Assembly: GCA_910577375.1 (NCBI GenBank)
Contig: CAJTLT010000002.1
Span: 186,001-250,000, forward strand
Direction of reading: 5' to 3'
Source of the DNA: an uncultured Christensenella sp.
GTDB taxonomy: Bacteria > Bacillota > Clostridia > Christensenellales > Borkfalkiaceae
Length of the DNA: 64,000 nucleotides
Of the stretch, positions 55,011-63,372 are shown one piece after another. Positions within the stretch are counted from its first letter, which is position 1, and each line of letters begins with the position of its first letter. The position numbers were made by a program, and so were the translations under genes. The notes below the pieces were generated by a model. The model ran no database searches, had not been told where the DNA came from, and saw nothing but the letters and a program-made list of their open reading frames with translations.

Positions 55011-55892
55011 TTATGTTTTATCAACTTTATAAACAATAAGCTTAGCAAGAGCAATTATTCCGCTTACCGCCACCGCTACGCCGATTGAAAAAAAGAACAC
55101 AAGTCCGCAGTTAAGCCCGTCAAAACCGCATAAAAATTCGTGAAAGGACTTAAAATCAGAAAATATCGGCAAACCGAAAAACGATGAAATCGCAATAAGC
55201 GCCGCGCCCACAACAACGGGCACAACAATTTTTTGGTTTATAAATTTACCGTCAAACGCCTTTTTCGCGTTTTTTAAGGTTAATTTATCGTTAAAACATT
55301 TTTTAAGCTCTTTAAACTGCGAATACGGAACAACCAAATCGCAAATATCGATTTCTTCTCCGAATTTTGAAACAAAAACAACCTGATAACCTTCCGCAAC
55401 GCGAAAAAGCTTTACCGTTTCGAGATAATTTCTGTTTATAATCTTTTCTTCGCCCGCAATCTGTAAAACTATATAATCCGTAAACACATTGAAAGAATTT
55501 AAAAATTTATTTTGCTCTTCCACTACTTTTACATAATCTTCGTTCTCGGTATTTCCGCGCGCTCTCAAACGCGCTTCTAACCGCACAAGGTACCCCCAAC
55601 CGCCGAAAACGCTCAACAAAATTATTATTACCATAACGAAAACGGCAAATCCGTCCGACAAATGAAGAAAAACCGAACCGCCGTCAATAACGGCAAAAAT
55701 TACGGAATAGACAAACCAAAACACCAAAAACGCGGCAACCAGCAAAAGAAAAATCCCCGAAGGTTCTTTCCAATACTTTTTTGTGTTGCCCCTTCTGTCG
55801 GCGTAAATATTGTCGGAAGAAGTATAGCCGTAAAGCCATTCTCCCAAACCGTTCTCCGGCATTTCGGTTATAAAGGTTTCCGGCTCTTTCAT
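55011..55892 (-). CDS. Membrane protein of unknown function
   Basis: 293 residues, four membrane helices in two pairs (~47-70, ~80-105, ~225-245, ~262-285). A ~115-residue cytoplasmic region between them is beta-rich and looks like a PH/YcxB-type fold (ADYIVLQIAGEEKIINRNYLETVKLFRVAEGYQVVF). That is a weak structural guess. The ATG is 1 nt after the stop of the upstream CobW-like gene, so they are translated together, linking it to the metal-related operon. Confidence 0.65.
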   Translation of the reverse strand: MKEPETFITEMPENGLGEWLYGYTSSDNIYADRRGNTKKYWKEPSGIFLLLVAAFLVFWFVYSVIFAVIDGGSVFLHLSDGFAVFVMVIIILLSVFGGWGYLVRLEARLRARGNTENEDYVKVVEEQNKFLNSFNVFTDYIVLQIAGEEKIINRNYLETVKLFRVAEGYQVVFVSKFGEEIDICDLVVPYSQFKELKKCFNDKLTLKNAKKAFDGKFINQKIVVPVVVGAALIAISSFFGLPIFSDFKSFHEFLCGFDGLNCGLVFFFSIGVAVAVSGIIALAKLIVYKVDKT

Positions 55893-55893
55893 A

Positions 55894-56844
55894 TCAGTAA
55901 TAAGTTACAACCGCTTCTTCGGGCGCTTCCGCACGCTCGATTTTTTCCGCTATCAAAACAGGACCTTCGCCGCGGTAAACAGCGTTCTTTTCAACCGTGA
56001 TTTTTGCGGTTACGGCGAGCCAGTCGCGCGTTTTAACTTCGTCAATCAAACCGCAGGTTTTAACGGCAAAGCCGTCGTAAGATATATCCGCCTCGCAACA
56101 CGTCATAATGTGTCTGCCGAGCACGATATACCCTTTGGGCACGCGCTTTGACACCGCCGCCATACCCTTGAATTTTACGGTTTTCCCGATATATTCGTCC
56201 GTTTTTTCCGCCAAATCGCGGTAAAACCACGCAAAATCTCTGTCTTCTATTTCAATTACGGGCGCGTTCACGTCAAACGGCATCGGGTCTTCTATTTCGT
56301 CAAACTCCGCCTTTCCGCCGATATATTCGTAAACTATATCGGGGCGGCGGGAAATTCCGCGCACTACTTTATGGAAATCGAGCTTTTCAAATTCGCCCTT
56401 AAACCGATTGAAAACAACCATTTGCGTCATTTGTATTTTATCGAACACAAGCTGGCGCATATTCTGGTTATAATTCAAAAACGTGGACGCGTCGAAAAAG
56501 GTCATAATCTGGTTAATGACCCAGCTTTCGGGCATGGCGTCGAAAAACTGCTGCAAAAGCCACGTTCCGTTGTATTCGACCACGACGCGCTGAATCTTGT
56601 ATTTTTGCGTAAGAGTTTCAAGGTTTTGCAACGTGAGCTCCTGCGCGCTTTCCAAAGTTACTTTCGTTACGTATTTTACGTTGAAATTATCGGGGGAATA
56701 CTCCTCTTCGCCCTCTTCGCAAACAAGCAAAAGTGTGCGTTCGCCCGTATCCATACGCGGGTCTTCCAAAGTTTCCTGTATGAATTTTGTTTTGCCGCTT
56801 TCCAGAAAGCCCAGAAACAAATAAACCGAAATATCTTCCTGCAT
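55894..56844 (-). CDS. CobW-like GTPase fused to a TIGR03943/DUF1980-like domain
   Basis: 316 residues. The N-terminal ~190 residues follow the CobW plan with P-loop GFLESGKT (12-19), but the CxCC metal motif is missing and the rest is divergent. From ~205 the sequence (GKTVKFKGMAAVSKRVPKGYIVLGRHIMTCCEADISYDGFAVK, DWLAVTAKI) resembles the C-terminal domain of the TIGR03943/YcgQ subunit that accompanies YcgR-type putative permeases, including its MTCC. Its start overlaps the stop of the CobW gene by one base. Likely a partner in metal handling. Confidence 0.75.
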   Translation of the reverse strand: MQEDISVYLFLGFLESGKTKFIQETLEDPRMDTGERTLLLVCEEGEEEYSPDNFNVKYVTKVTLESAQELTLQNLETLTQKYKIQRVVVEYNGTWLLQQFFDAMPESWVINQIMTFFDASTFLNYNQNMRQLVFDKIQMTQMVVFNRFKGEFEKLDFHKVVRGISRRPDIVYEYIGGKAEFDEIEDPMPFDVNAPVIEIEDRDFAWFYRDLAEKTDEYIGKTVKFKGMAAVSKRVPKGYIVLGRHIMTCCEADISYDGFAVKTCGLIDEVKTRDWLAVTAKITVEKNAVYRGEGPVLIAEKIERAEAPEEAVVTYY

Positions 56845-58013
56845 TATTTTACACCGAACAATACGGCGAGATTATCTTCGTCGATTTTAGAACCGATTAC
56901 GCAAAGTCTGCCCGTGTAAGAAGCCAAACCTTCGCGGATATCGGTTTCGTCGGGGATATAATCGAAGTGAAGCCACTTTCCGCACTCGCAGGGCACTATG
57001 CCCTTTGCGCGCAAAACGGTGCCGAAACGCCCCGCGTCAGAAAGTTCGGACAAAGCCTTTTCAAGCTCTTGTTTTGTGAATTTCTTACTCGTTTCCACGC
57101 CCCAGCTTGTGAACACTTCGTCCGCGTGATGGTGATGTTCATGTCCGTCATCGTGGTGGTGATGCCCGCAACCGCACTCCTCACCATGCTCATGGCGGTG
57201 TTCGTGCTCATGATGTCCGCAGCCGCAATTTTCACCGTGGTGCTCATGTTCCTCGTGGTGATGATGCCCGTGGCAACAATGATGCTCTTCTTCCTCGTCA
57301 TGACTGTGTCCGCAGCCGCAGCCCTCGCCGTGACCGTGATGATGTTCGTGTTCATGGTCGTGTCCGTGGCAACAATGACCGTGACTGTGTTCAAGCTCTT
57401 CGAGTTCGCTTTCAAGAGTTTTTGAATGTTCCATTGCGGAAAGAATTTCCTTTCCGTCAAGCTCGCCCAAAGGCGTGGTAACTATAGTCGCGTTTGCGTT
57501 ATGCCCGCGCACAAGCTCAACCGCCTGCGCAAGCTTTTCCGCGCTTGCCGTATCCGTATGACTGAAAACTATGCATGCCGCCGTTTCTATCTGGTCGTTG
57601 AAAAACTCGCCGAAGTTTTTCATATACATTTTGCACTTTACCGCGTCGACAACCGCGGTATAAGAATTGATTTTGCAATCTTCGAGCTTTGCGCTTTCAA
57701 CCGCTTTTATAACGTCGGAAAGCTTGCCCACGCCCGAAGGTTCTATTAAAATGCGGTCGGGATTATATTCTTTCTGCACCTTTTCAAGCGCCTTTGCAAA
57801 ATCGCCGACAAGCGAACAGCAAATACAGCCGGAATTAAGTTCGTTAATTTTAATTCCGGCGTCAGCTAAAAATCCGCCGTCTATTCCGATTTCGCCGAAC
57901 TCGTTTTCAATTAAAACGATTTGTTCTCCCGCATATGCCTCTTTAATCAATTTTTTGATAAGCGTGGTTTTGCCCGCCCCCAAAAATCCAGAAAATATAT
58001 CTATCTTAGTCAT
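56844..58013 (-). CDS. CobW/YciC-type metallochaperone GTPase with large His-rich loop
   Basis: 389 residues. P-loop GFLGAGKT (9-16), the zinc motif NSGCICC with Cys63/65/66, Walker B ILIEPSGVG and the guanine motif FSHTD. A loop of about 90 residues (roughly 210-300) is nearly all His, Gly, Cys and acidic residues in HGH, HHH and GCGCGH repeats, a dense metal buffer. The C-terminal CobW_C domain is short (LHFDYIPDETDIREG). Family members deliver zinc or cobalt to client enzymes. AAGGTG precedes the ATG. Confidence 0.88.
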   Translation of the reverse strand: MTKIDIFSGFLGAGKTTLIKKLIKEAYAGEQIVLIENEFGEIGIDGGFLADAGIKINELNSGCICCSLVGDFAKALEKVQKEYNPDRILIEPSGVGKLSDVIKAVESAKLEDCKINSYTAVVDAVKCKMYMKNFGEFFNDQIETAACIVFSHTDTASAEKLAQAVELVRGHNANATIVTTPLGELDGKEILSAMEHSKTLESELEELEHSHGHCCHGHDHEHEHHHGHGEGCGCGHSHDEEEEHHCCHGHHHHEEHEHHGENCGCGHHEHEHRHEHGEECGCGHHHHDDGHEHHHHADEVFTSWGVETSKKFTKQELEKALSELSDAGRFGTVLRAKGIVPCECGKWLHFDYIPDETDIREGLASYTGRLCVIGSKIDEDNLAVLFGVK

Positions 58014-58080
58014 AATATCACCTTCCGCAAAAATAATTTCCGTTCCGCGCCTTAAAATTAAAAGCGCGGTTTCAATTTGT

Positions 58081-58566
58081 TCAATAAGTCAGTTTTCTGA
58101 AAGAGCCGTCAAGCTTGTGCAACACAAAACGTGCGTCCTGATTGTCCGCAAGCGTTTTGCCGTATGCGATAGCTTCCGCCTGTGTATCGAAAAGCTTTAT
58201 AGCCTTTGCCCCGCCTTCGAGTTTTATCTGCCACTTGCCGTCCGATTTGCGCTTGGAAATATGATAAACCTTTCCGTTATCCCTTTCTTTCACGGGCTCT
58301 TCGGCTTTCTTCTCTTCCGCCGCGGGCTGTATGTTTTTAACGGGTTTTTCCTCGGCTTTGGGCGCGGGCGCGGGTTTTTCTTCCTTTACGGGTTCTTCCG
58401 CTCTCTTTGTCGGCTGAACTTTTTCCTTCGCCTCCGCTTTGGTTTTTGATTTTTTACGCGCAAGCATAACGATAACAACTATCAGAATTATCGCAACAAC
58501 TACGACAGCTGCAACGACAATCCAAGCCCAAATAGGCACGTCTGCAAAAGAAAACAATAAATTCAT
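58081..58566 (-). CDS. Membrane-anchored DUF2188 protein
   Basis: 161 residues. One N-terminal membrane helix (~10-37), then a charged Lys/Glu/Pro/Ala linker (~40-105), then a DUF2188 domain (KVYHISKRKSDGKWQIKLEGGAKAIKLFDTQAEAIAYGKTLADNQDARFVLHKLDGSFRKLTY). DUF2188 is a small beta-hairpin repeat of unknown role. GAGGGAG precedes the ATG, and a TTGATT-17-TACAAT promoter lies upstream. Confidence 0.8.
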   Translation of the reverse strand: MNLLFSFADVPIWAWIVVAAVVVVAIILIVVIVMLARKKSKTKAEAKEKVQPTKRAEEPVKEEKPAPAPKAEEKPVKNIQPAAEEKKAEEPVKERDNGKVYHISKRKSDGKWQIKLEGGAKAIKLFDTQAEAIAYGKTLADNQDARFVLHKLDGSFRKLTY

Positions 58567-58621
58567 AATTTTTCTCCCTCGTATTTCTTAGTATTGTATA
58601 ACAAAAAGCCTTTAAAATCAA

Positions 58622-58650
58622 GTATTAAAACCCGCGGAATTCCGCGGGTT
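58622..58650 (-). terminator. Terminator of the cyclophilin-like gene
   Basis: A 22-bp perfect palindrome (AACCCGCGGAA and its complement, 58629-58650) followed by TTTTAATACTT on the minus strand. Confidence 0.75.
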
Positions 58651-58681
58651 TGTCATAGGTTTGATAGTTAAACGTTGAAAA

Positions 58682-59620
58682 TCAGTATTTAGTAACCTTA
58701 ACCGATTTAATTATAATGGGGGTTTTGGGCACGTTGAAAGTTACGGAAATACCTCTGTCCTTTTCACTCTCTTTTGAGAAAGTATCAAGGTTGTCTACGC
58801 GCACGTCGGTAGCAGTATAGAAATTGCTTGCCGTTCCTCCGTGGTTGCTTGAAATATATTCGTTTACGGCGTCGACCAAATCGTCGAAAATTTCAGTGCT
58901 GCTCAGTCTTGCGAAAACCGCATAGTTTGATTCCGAATAAGAAGAGCTTGTCCCCGTCTGCAAAGCGAAAAGCGAAGTCGCACAGTTCTTTTTGTAATCC
59001 GCCATTATTATCTGGTCTTTAGTAGGGGTTACATAAATTTTCTGGGTGGTTTCCTTTTCGTAATAGAACATTTTAAGGCAACCGTATTCCGCCGTGAGTT
59101 TTCCTTTTTCTATATCCTGGTGGATATTGTTATAAAACTCGCCCATTACCGTCTGCAACGCGTCTTCTTCTTTCACGGTTTCGTTCTGTTTATCGTCGTA
59201 ACCGCGGTTTTTATAAACGGAAGGGGTAAGGTGCAGTTTATAATAAGCTTCTTCTTTGGAATGGCTGTCCAGCTCGAAATATTCGGAAAGCTGGTTAGCG
59301 TTGCCCGAAAGCGCCGTATAATCTTCTTCGTTATATTCGTATCCGCCCGTAAACCAATCGGTTGTTTTATAATCGTGGATAATGGTGTTATCGTAGAAGT
59401 TTTCTTTTGCAAGCTCGATAAAATGCCTTACGGTATGAGGATACATATTTCTGTAAAGCGTATATTTTACTTCGTAACTTTCTCCGTTGAAGTCATAAGT
59501 TATCTGTACTTCGGGGTGGTCGGTTTCTATCGAACACGCGCTCGCCGAAACAGCCGTAAACGCAACCGTTACAGCCGAAACCGCGCATATAATGATTTTC
59601 TTTAAAACTGAACTTTTCAT
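58682..59620 (-). CDS. Exported cyclophilin-like lipoprotein
   Basis: 312 residues. Signal peptide with Cys29 at the end (SASAC), compatible with a lipobox. The mature part begins VQITYDFNGESYEVKYTLYRNMYPHTVRHFIELAKENFYDNTIIHDYKTTDWFTGGYEY, which follows the opening of cyclophilin-type prolyl isomerases (T-V-x-x-F-x-x-L-x-x-x-x-F-Y-D). The catalytic core is diverged and the middle is expanded. Activity is doubtful. No Shine-Dalgarno; the leader from TTGACT-17-TAAAAT would be about 8 nt. Upstream lies the 41-bp repeat array. Confidence 0.7.
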   Translation of the reverse strand: MKSSVLKKIIICAVSAVTVAFTAVSASACSIETDHPEVQITYDFNGESYEVKYTLYRNMYPHTVRHFIELAKENFYDNTIIHDYKTTDWFTGGYEYNEEDYTALSGNANQLSEYFELDSHSKEEAYYKLHLTPSVYKNRGYDDKQNETVKEEDALQTVMGEFYNNIHQDIEKGKLTAEYGCLKMFYYEKETTQKIYVTPTKDQIIMADYKKNCATSLFALQTGTSSSYSESNYAVFARLSSTEIFDDLVDAVNEYISSNHGGTASNFYTATDVRVDNLDTFSKESEKDRGISVTFNVPKTPIIIKSVKVTKY

Positions 59621-59634
59621 AACTATACTATTTT

Positions 59635-59663
59635 ATTTTACTTTTTAAATGCGGTATAGTCAA
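59635..59663 (-). promoter_or_regulatory. Promoter of the cyclophilin-like gene
   Basis: TTGACT (59663-59658), 17 bp, TAAAAT (59640-59635). The bases around the -35 (ACTTGACTATACCGC) are the prototype of the repeat array to the right. Confidence 0.65.
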
Positions 59664-60250
59664 GTAATTTTTTGCTCCCGCAAAAAATTACTTGCGGTAC
59701 GACAAGTAATTTTTTAAACTTCGCTAAAATATTACCGGGGGATAACAAGCATTTTTTTAATTTCACTAAAATTTACCGGGGTATAGCAAGTATTTTTTTA
59801 ATCCGCGAAAATATCACTGCAATACAACAGGTATCTTGTAGACTTAGCTAAATATTACCAAAGTATAATATCTAATTTGTCAGACTTGTTTAAAAACTTT
59901 ATATTACGCTATCTATTTTTTACTCTATTAAAATATTATTACAGTATAATAGCCATTTTTTGCTTTGCTAAGTTAATCTTGCGGCATAGCCACCGATTAT
60001 GCACAAAAACTGTTTTTTACGCTAATTAAATTATTGTTGTAATATAACATCTGATTTCTTCTCTTAACTAAATCAAATTGTTCTGTGTCGATATCCTTAT
60101 AAAGCAGAAATTAATGAAGTTTTTTCTTGAACAAAATTATTACAGTATACTAACCTATTTTTACTTTGCCACAATATTGTTGCATTATAAAATCTGTTTT
60201 TCGCAACTTATAATCGGTTACCGCAAATAATTCAACCGTCCGCAAAATAC
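59658..60250. repeat. Degenerate ~41-bp tandem repeat array
   Basis: About 14 units with a period of 41-43 bp. On the minus strand each starts like CTTG-x-x-ATACC and continues with an A/T-rich stretch. Units beginning near 59703, 59746, 59787, 59828 and 59869 are clear; similarity falls off to the right, and by 60100 only a GTATA/TTACAG-like core recurs. The unit nearest the gene contains a perfect 15-bp inverted repeat (59661-59675, 59680-59694). No reading frame spans the array. It looks like repeated duplication of the promoter region of the cyclophilin-like gene. Confidence 0.6.
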
Positions 60251-60276
60251 TTTCAGTAAAATGTTATCCGCAACAA

Positions 60277-60316
60277 ATTTAAACCGCCCGCGGCGTTTGC
60301 CGCGGGCGGTTTTATT
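60277..60316. terminator. Terminator after rplL
   Basis: AAACCGCCCGCGGC/GCCGCGGGCGGTTT arms (60281-60294, 60299-60312), loop GTTT, T-rich on both sides. No rpoB follows, so the L10-L12 operon ends here. Confidence 0.85.
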
Positions 60317-60333
60317 ATTCTTAATTCAAGAAA

Positions 60334-60711
60334 TTATTCCAAAACTGCGGTTGCGCCTGCTGCTTTGAGGTCTGCAAGAATTTTATCAGCATCCTCTTTA
60401 GCAACGTTTTCTTTAAGAACGCCGCCCTTTTCAACTGCCGCTTTAGCTTCAACAAGTCCAAGTCCGGTGAAAGCGCGTACAACTTTGATAACGTCGATTT
60501 TCTTAGCGCCTGCGTCTTTAAGAACTACGTTGAATTCGGTCTTTTCTTCAGCAGCTGCTGCGGGAGCCGCGCCTGCTGCGGGAGCCGCAGCAACAGCTAC
60601 GGGAGCTGCTGCGCTTACGCCGAATTCTTCTTCAAGTGCTTTAACGAGCTCGTTGAGCTCCAATACGGTCATAGTTTTGATTTCTTCGATAAATTTCTTT
60701 ACGTCTGCCAT
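60334..60711 (-). CDS. rplL: Large ribosomal subunit protein bL12
   Basis: 125 residues; N-terminal dimerisation part (FIEEIKTMTVLELNELVKALEEEFGVSAAAP), an Ala-rich hinge, and the C-terminal factor-binding domain (EFNVVLKDAGAKKIDVIKVVRAFTGLGLVEAKAAVEKG). Stalk protein that recruits GTPases. Follows rplJ. Confidence 0.97.
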   Translation of the reverse strand: MADVKKFIEEIKTMTVLELNELVKALEEEFGVSAAAPVAVAAAPAAGAAPAAAAEEKTEFNVVLKDAGAKKIDVIKVVRAFTGLGLVEAKAAVEKGGVLKENVAKEDADKILADLKAAGATAVLE

Positions 60712-60796
60712 TTTATTTAATTCTCCTGATTTTTTATAATTTAATTTTTATATTTTTTTCGCGCTTTAAGGAGTGCGCCCCCTCTTAATAATAAAA

Positions 60797-61321
60797 TTAA
60801 TTCTGTTTGGATTGAGCGATACCGTTCAATACGCGCACGATACCCGCAACCAAATTGTTGAGCACTCCCACGAAATTCGATACGGGAGCCTGCATAGAAC
60901 CAAGCATTTTCGCAACGAGCTCTTCTCTCGAAGGCATCGAAGCAAGGGCTTTAACGCCCGCCTTATCCACGTATGCGTTGTCCACAAACGCGCTCTTTAT
61001 AACGATTTTTTCTTCGTAATCCTTAGCGGCGGCAACCATAAGTTTTGCGGCGCTCGTTTCATCCGCGCCGAAAGCCACAGCCGTAGGTCCGTTCAAATCG
61101 CTGTCGAAATCCTTGAAACCCAAATCGTTCAAAGCCTTTCTTACAAGCGTGTTTTTATAAACCTTGTATTCGCAGTTAGCCTGTTTGCATTTGTTTCTGA
61201 GGGCGGAAACTTCCGCAACGGTAAGCTTGTTGTAATCAACGAGAACAACCGACTTAGACGCCTTGATTTTTTCCGTAATCTCTTCAACTACCAGTTTTTT
61301 AGCTTCGAAATTAGCTGACAA
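60797..61321 (-). CDS. rplJ: Large ribosomal subunit protein uL10
   Basis: 174 residues from a TTG start at 61321 with GGAGG 7 nt upstream (LSANFEAKKLVVEEITEKIKAS); upstream ATG starts of the same frame lie inside the leader hairpin. SVVLVDYNKLTVAEVSALRNKCKQANCEYKVYKNTLVRKAL is diagnostic. Anchors L12 to the ribosome. Preceded by an L10 leader with attenuator. Confidence 0.94.
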   Translation of the reverse strand: MSANFEAKKLVVEEITEKIKASKSVVLVDYNKLTVAEVSALRNKCKQANCEYKVYKNTLVRKALNDLGFKDFDSDLNGPTAVAFGADETSAAKLMVAAAKDYEEKIVIKSAFVDNAYVDKAGVKALASMPSREELVAKMLGSMQAPVSNFVGVLNNLVAGIVRVLNGIAQSKQN

Positions 61322-61346
61322 ATTTTTACCTCCTTTAATATTTAGT

Positions 61347-61384
61347 AAAAATATAATTCCCCGTGTTCGGCGACGCGGGGAATT
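61347..61384 (-). terminator. Attenuator of the L10 leader
   Basis: AATTCCCCG/CGGGGAATT stem (61355-61363, 61376-61384) followed on the minus strand by a T-rich tract (ATATTTTTAC). Confidence 0.7.
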
Positions 61385-61385
61385 T

Positions 61386-61471
61386 CGGAAAATCATAAGA
61401 AATCACCTGTCACCTGAGCGGGATATTGAGCGTAAAGCACCCGCCTTCTGCGGCACAGAAAATATATTTAC
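61386..61471 (-). ncRNA. Ribosomal protein L10 leader RNA
   Basis: The minus strand contains GCCGCAGAAGGCGGGTGC, then CTCAATATCCCGCTCAGGTG, the conserved arms of the L10 leader (23S-mimic) found upstream of rplJ-rplL in many bacteria. An attenuator follows. L10/L12 binding is expected to stop its own transcript. Confidence 0.8.
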
Positions 61472-61477
61472 TTTGCT

Positions 61478-61506
61478 ATTTTATCGTTTTGACGTTTTAC
61501 TGTCAA
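61478..61506 (-). promoter_or_regulatory. rplJ-rplL promoter
   Basis: TTGACA (61506-61501), 17 bp, TAAAAT (61483-61478), a few bases past the rplA stop. Confidence 0.75.
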
Positions 61507-61512
61507 GCAATT

Positions 61513-62202
61513 TTAACCTTTGTTATAAGTTACTTTAACGCCGGGGCCCATCGTTGCGGAAAGGGTAACGGATTTGATGTACTGTCCTTTTGCCGCCGCG
61601 GGTTTTGCCTTTACGATAGCGTCCATAAGCGCGTTGAAGTTTTCCGCAAGCTTTTCAACGCCGAACGACTTTTTGCCGATGGGGCAGTGAATGATAGCCG
61701 TTTTATCCAAACGGTATTCAACCTTACCCGCTTTAACTTCTTTAACGGCTTTCGCAACGTCCATAGTAACCGTACCCGACTTGGGGTTGGGCATCAAGCC
61801 CTTGGGTCCGAGGATACGTCCGATTCTACCTACCATACCCATCATATCGGGGGTGGTAATCATAACGTCGAAATCAAACCAGTTCTGCGACTGAATACGC
61901 TGAATGGTTTCTTCCGCGCCCACGTAATCCGCGCCCGCAGCCGTTGCCGCGTCCGCCTTGTCGCCCTTCGCGATAACGAGAACCTTCTTCGTTTTACCCG
62001 TTCCGTTGGGAAGAACGAGCACGCCGCGGACCTGCTGGTCTGCCTGACGGGGGTCTACGCCCAAACGAACGTGAAGTTCGATTGTTTCGTCGAATTTTGC
62101 TTTTGCCGTTTCAACAACAAGTTTGGCGGCTTCGTTTAATTCATAAGATTTGGAACGGTCGTAAAGCTTTACGCTTTCGGCATATTTTTTAGCAAGTTTC
62201 AT
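61513..62202 (-). CDS. rplA: Large ribosomal subunit protein uL1
   Basis: 229 residues from the ATG at 62202 (GGAGGG upstream). KLAKKYAESVKLYDRSKSYELNEAAKLVVETAKAKFDETIELHVRLGVDPRQADQQVRG and TVTMDVAKAVKEVKAGKVEYRLDK are diagnostic. L1-stalk protein and translational repressor in many bacteria. Confidence 0.97.
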   Translation of the reverse strand: MKLAKKYAESVKLYDRSKSYELNEAAKLVVETAKAKFDETIELHVRLGVDPRQADQQVRGVLVLPNGTGKTKKVLVIAKGDKADAATAAGADYVGAEETIQRIQSQNWFDFDVMITTPDMMGMVGRIGRILGPKGLMPNPKSGTVTMDVAKAVKEVKAGKVEYRLDKTAIIHCPIGKKSFGVEKLAENFNALMDAIVKAKPAAAKGQYIKSVTLSATMGPGVKVTYNKG

Positions 62203-62215
62203 CTTCACGCCCTCC

Positions 62216-62641
62216 TTACTCTTCCACCGTAACGCCCATAGAGCGCGCGGTGCCTTTAACCATGCTCTTTGCCGCATCCAAATCGGTGCAGTTCAAATCG
62301 GGCATTTTGGTTTTTGCTATTTCTTCTACCTGAGCTTTGGTAAGCTTGCCCACCTTATCTCTGTTGGGGCGTGCGCTTGCCGTTTCCAGACCGAGCGCTT
62401 TTTTGATAAGCACGGGCGTGGGGGGCGTTTTAAGTTCGAAAGTAAAGCTTCTGTCCTGATAAATGGTAACTACGCAGGGAATGATAAGTCCCGCCTGAGC
62501 CGCGGTCTTAGCGTTGAATTCCTTGGTGAAACCAGGAATGTTTATACCGTGAGGGCCTAACGTAGAACCTACGGGGGGAGCGGGCGTAGCTTTGCCCGCG
62601 GGGAGTTGCAATTTAACTACCGCAGTAATTTTCTTTGCCAT
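62216..62641 (-). CDS. rplK: Large ribosomal subunit protein uL11
   Basis: 141 residues; VVKLQLPAGKATPAPPVGSTLGPHGINIPGFTKEFN and the C-terminal GTARSMGVTVEE are diagnostic. Base of the GTPase-associated centre. Ribosome site AAGGAG. Confidence 0.97.
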   Translation of the reverse strand: MAKKITAVVKLQLPAGKATPAPPVGSTLGPHGINIPGFTKEFNAKTAAQAGLIIPCVVTIYQDRSFTFELKTPPTPVLIKKALGLETASARPNRDKVGKLTKAQVEEIAKTKMPDLNCTDLDAAKSMVKGTARSMGVTVEE

Positions 62642-62657
62642 TTTTTAATCTCCTTAT

Positions 62658-62702
62658 GTGGTTAAACGGCTACGCATTGAAAGATTTTACGTATCCTCCC
62701 AC
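62658..62702 (-). ncRNA. Candidate L11/L1 leader element
   Basis: In the mRNA GTGGGAGGATACGT is followed 25 nt later by CCGTTTAACCAC, so GTGG...CCAC closes a hairpin just before the rplK ribosome site. Similar GTGGGAGG...ACCAC leaders precede rplK in other Firmicutes (from memory). Confidence 0.5.
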
Positions 62703-62826
62703 TATATTCAAAACACATACAAACAACTTAACTGTTCCGCGCTTTGTTTTTTCGGTTAGCTTACATTTATTTAAGTAAGTTGCCGATAAACATATCCGCG
62801 CTATCCGTTCTGCCGTTTCCCATGTT

Positions 62827-63369
62827 TTACTCTTCTATTTTTCTTATCTGGATATATTCCACTTCGACGTCGGTATTTCTGCCGAACATCTGAATATTGA
62901 CTTTCGCTTTCTGCGCGGCGTCGTTGAGTTCGGTGATAATTCCCTCGAATCCCTCCAAAGGACCGGCGTCAACGCCTACCTTATCGCCTACCTTGAAGTC
63001 TGCGTCAACCACAACCTCTTCAAGTCGCATTTTGCGTATTTCAGATTCTTTCATAGGAATGGGTCTGCCCTGAGGCCCTACAAAGCCCGTAACGCCTCTT
63101 GTGTTGGTTACCCAGTACCAAAGCTGGTTGGAATATATCATTTTAATGAACACGTAACAAGGCAACAGCTTGCGTTCAACAATCTTACGCTTGCCGTTCT
63201 TTTCTTCAATCGTCTGCTCCATAGGGATTTTGACGTCGAATATCATGTTCTGCAAATTGTTGTTTTCTATTAACCGAAAAAGGCTGTCCTTCACCATCGA
63301 TTCATAGCCCGAATAGGTGTGAAGAATATACCAGCAAGGGTTTTCGGTATCAGCTACCATCGTCGCCAT
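62827..63369 (-). CDS. nusG: Transcription termination/antitermination factor NusG
   Basis: 180 residues. NGN domain opening CWYILHTYSGYESMVKDSLFRL; central CYVFIKMIYSNQLWYWVTNTRGVTGFVG; C-terminal KOW with KVGDKVGVDAGPLEGFEG. Modulates RNA polymerase pausing and couples to ribosomes. Follows secE by 3 nt. Confidence 0.97.
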   Translation of the reverse strand: MATMVADTENPCWYILHTYSGYESMVKDSLFRLIENNNLQNMIFDVKIPMEQTIEEKNGKRKIVERKLLPCYVFIKMIYSNQLWYWVTNTRGVTGFVGPQGRPIPMKESEIRKMRLEEVVVDADFKVGDKVGVDAGPLEGFEGIITELNDAAQKAKVNIQMFGRNTDVEVEYIQIRKIEE

Positions 63370-63372
63370 AAT

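Noticed and set aside
59658..60250. CRISPR array
   Set aside because: The period is ~41 bp with no division into constant repeat and variable spacer; the units drift gradually and no cas gene is near.
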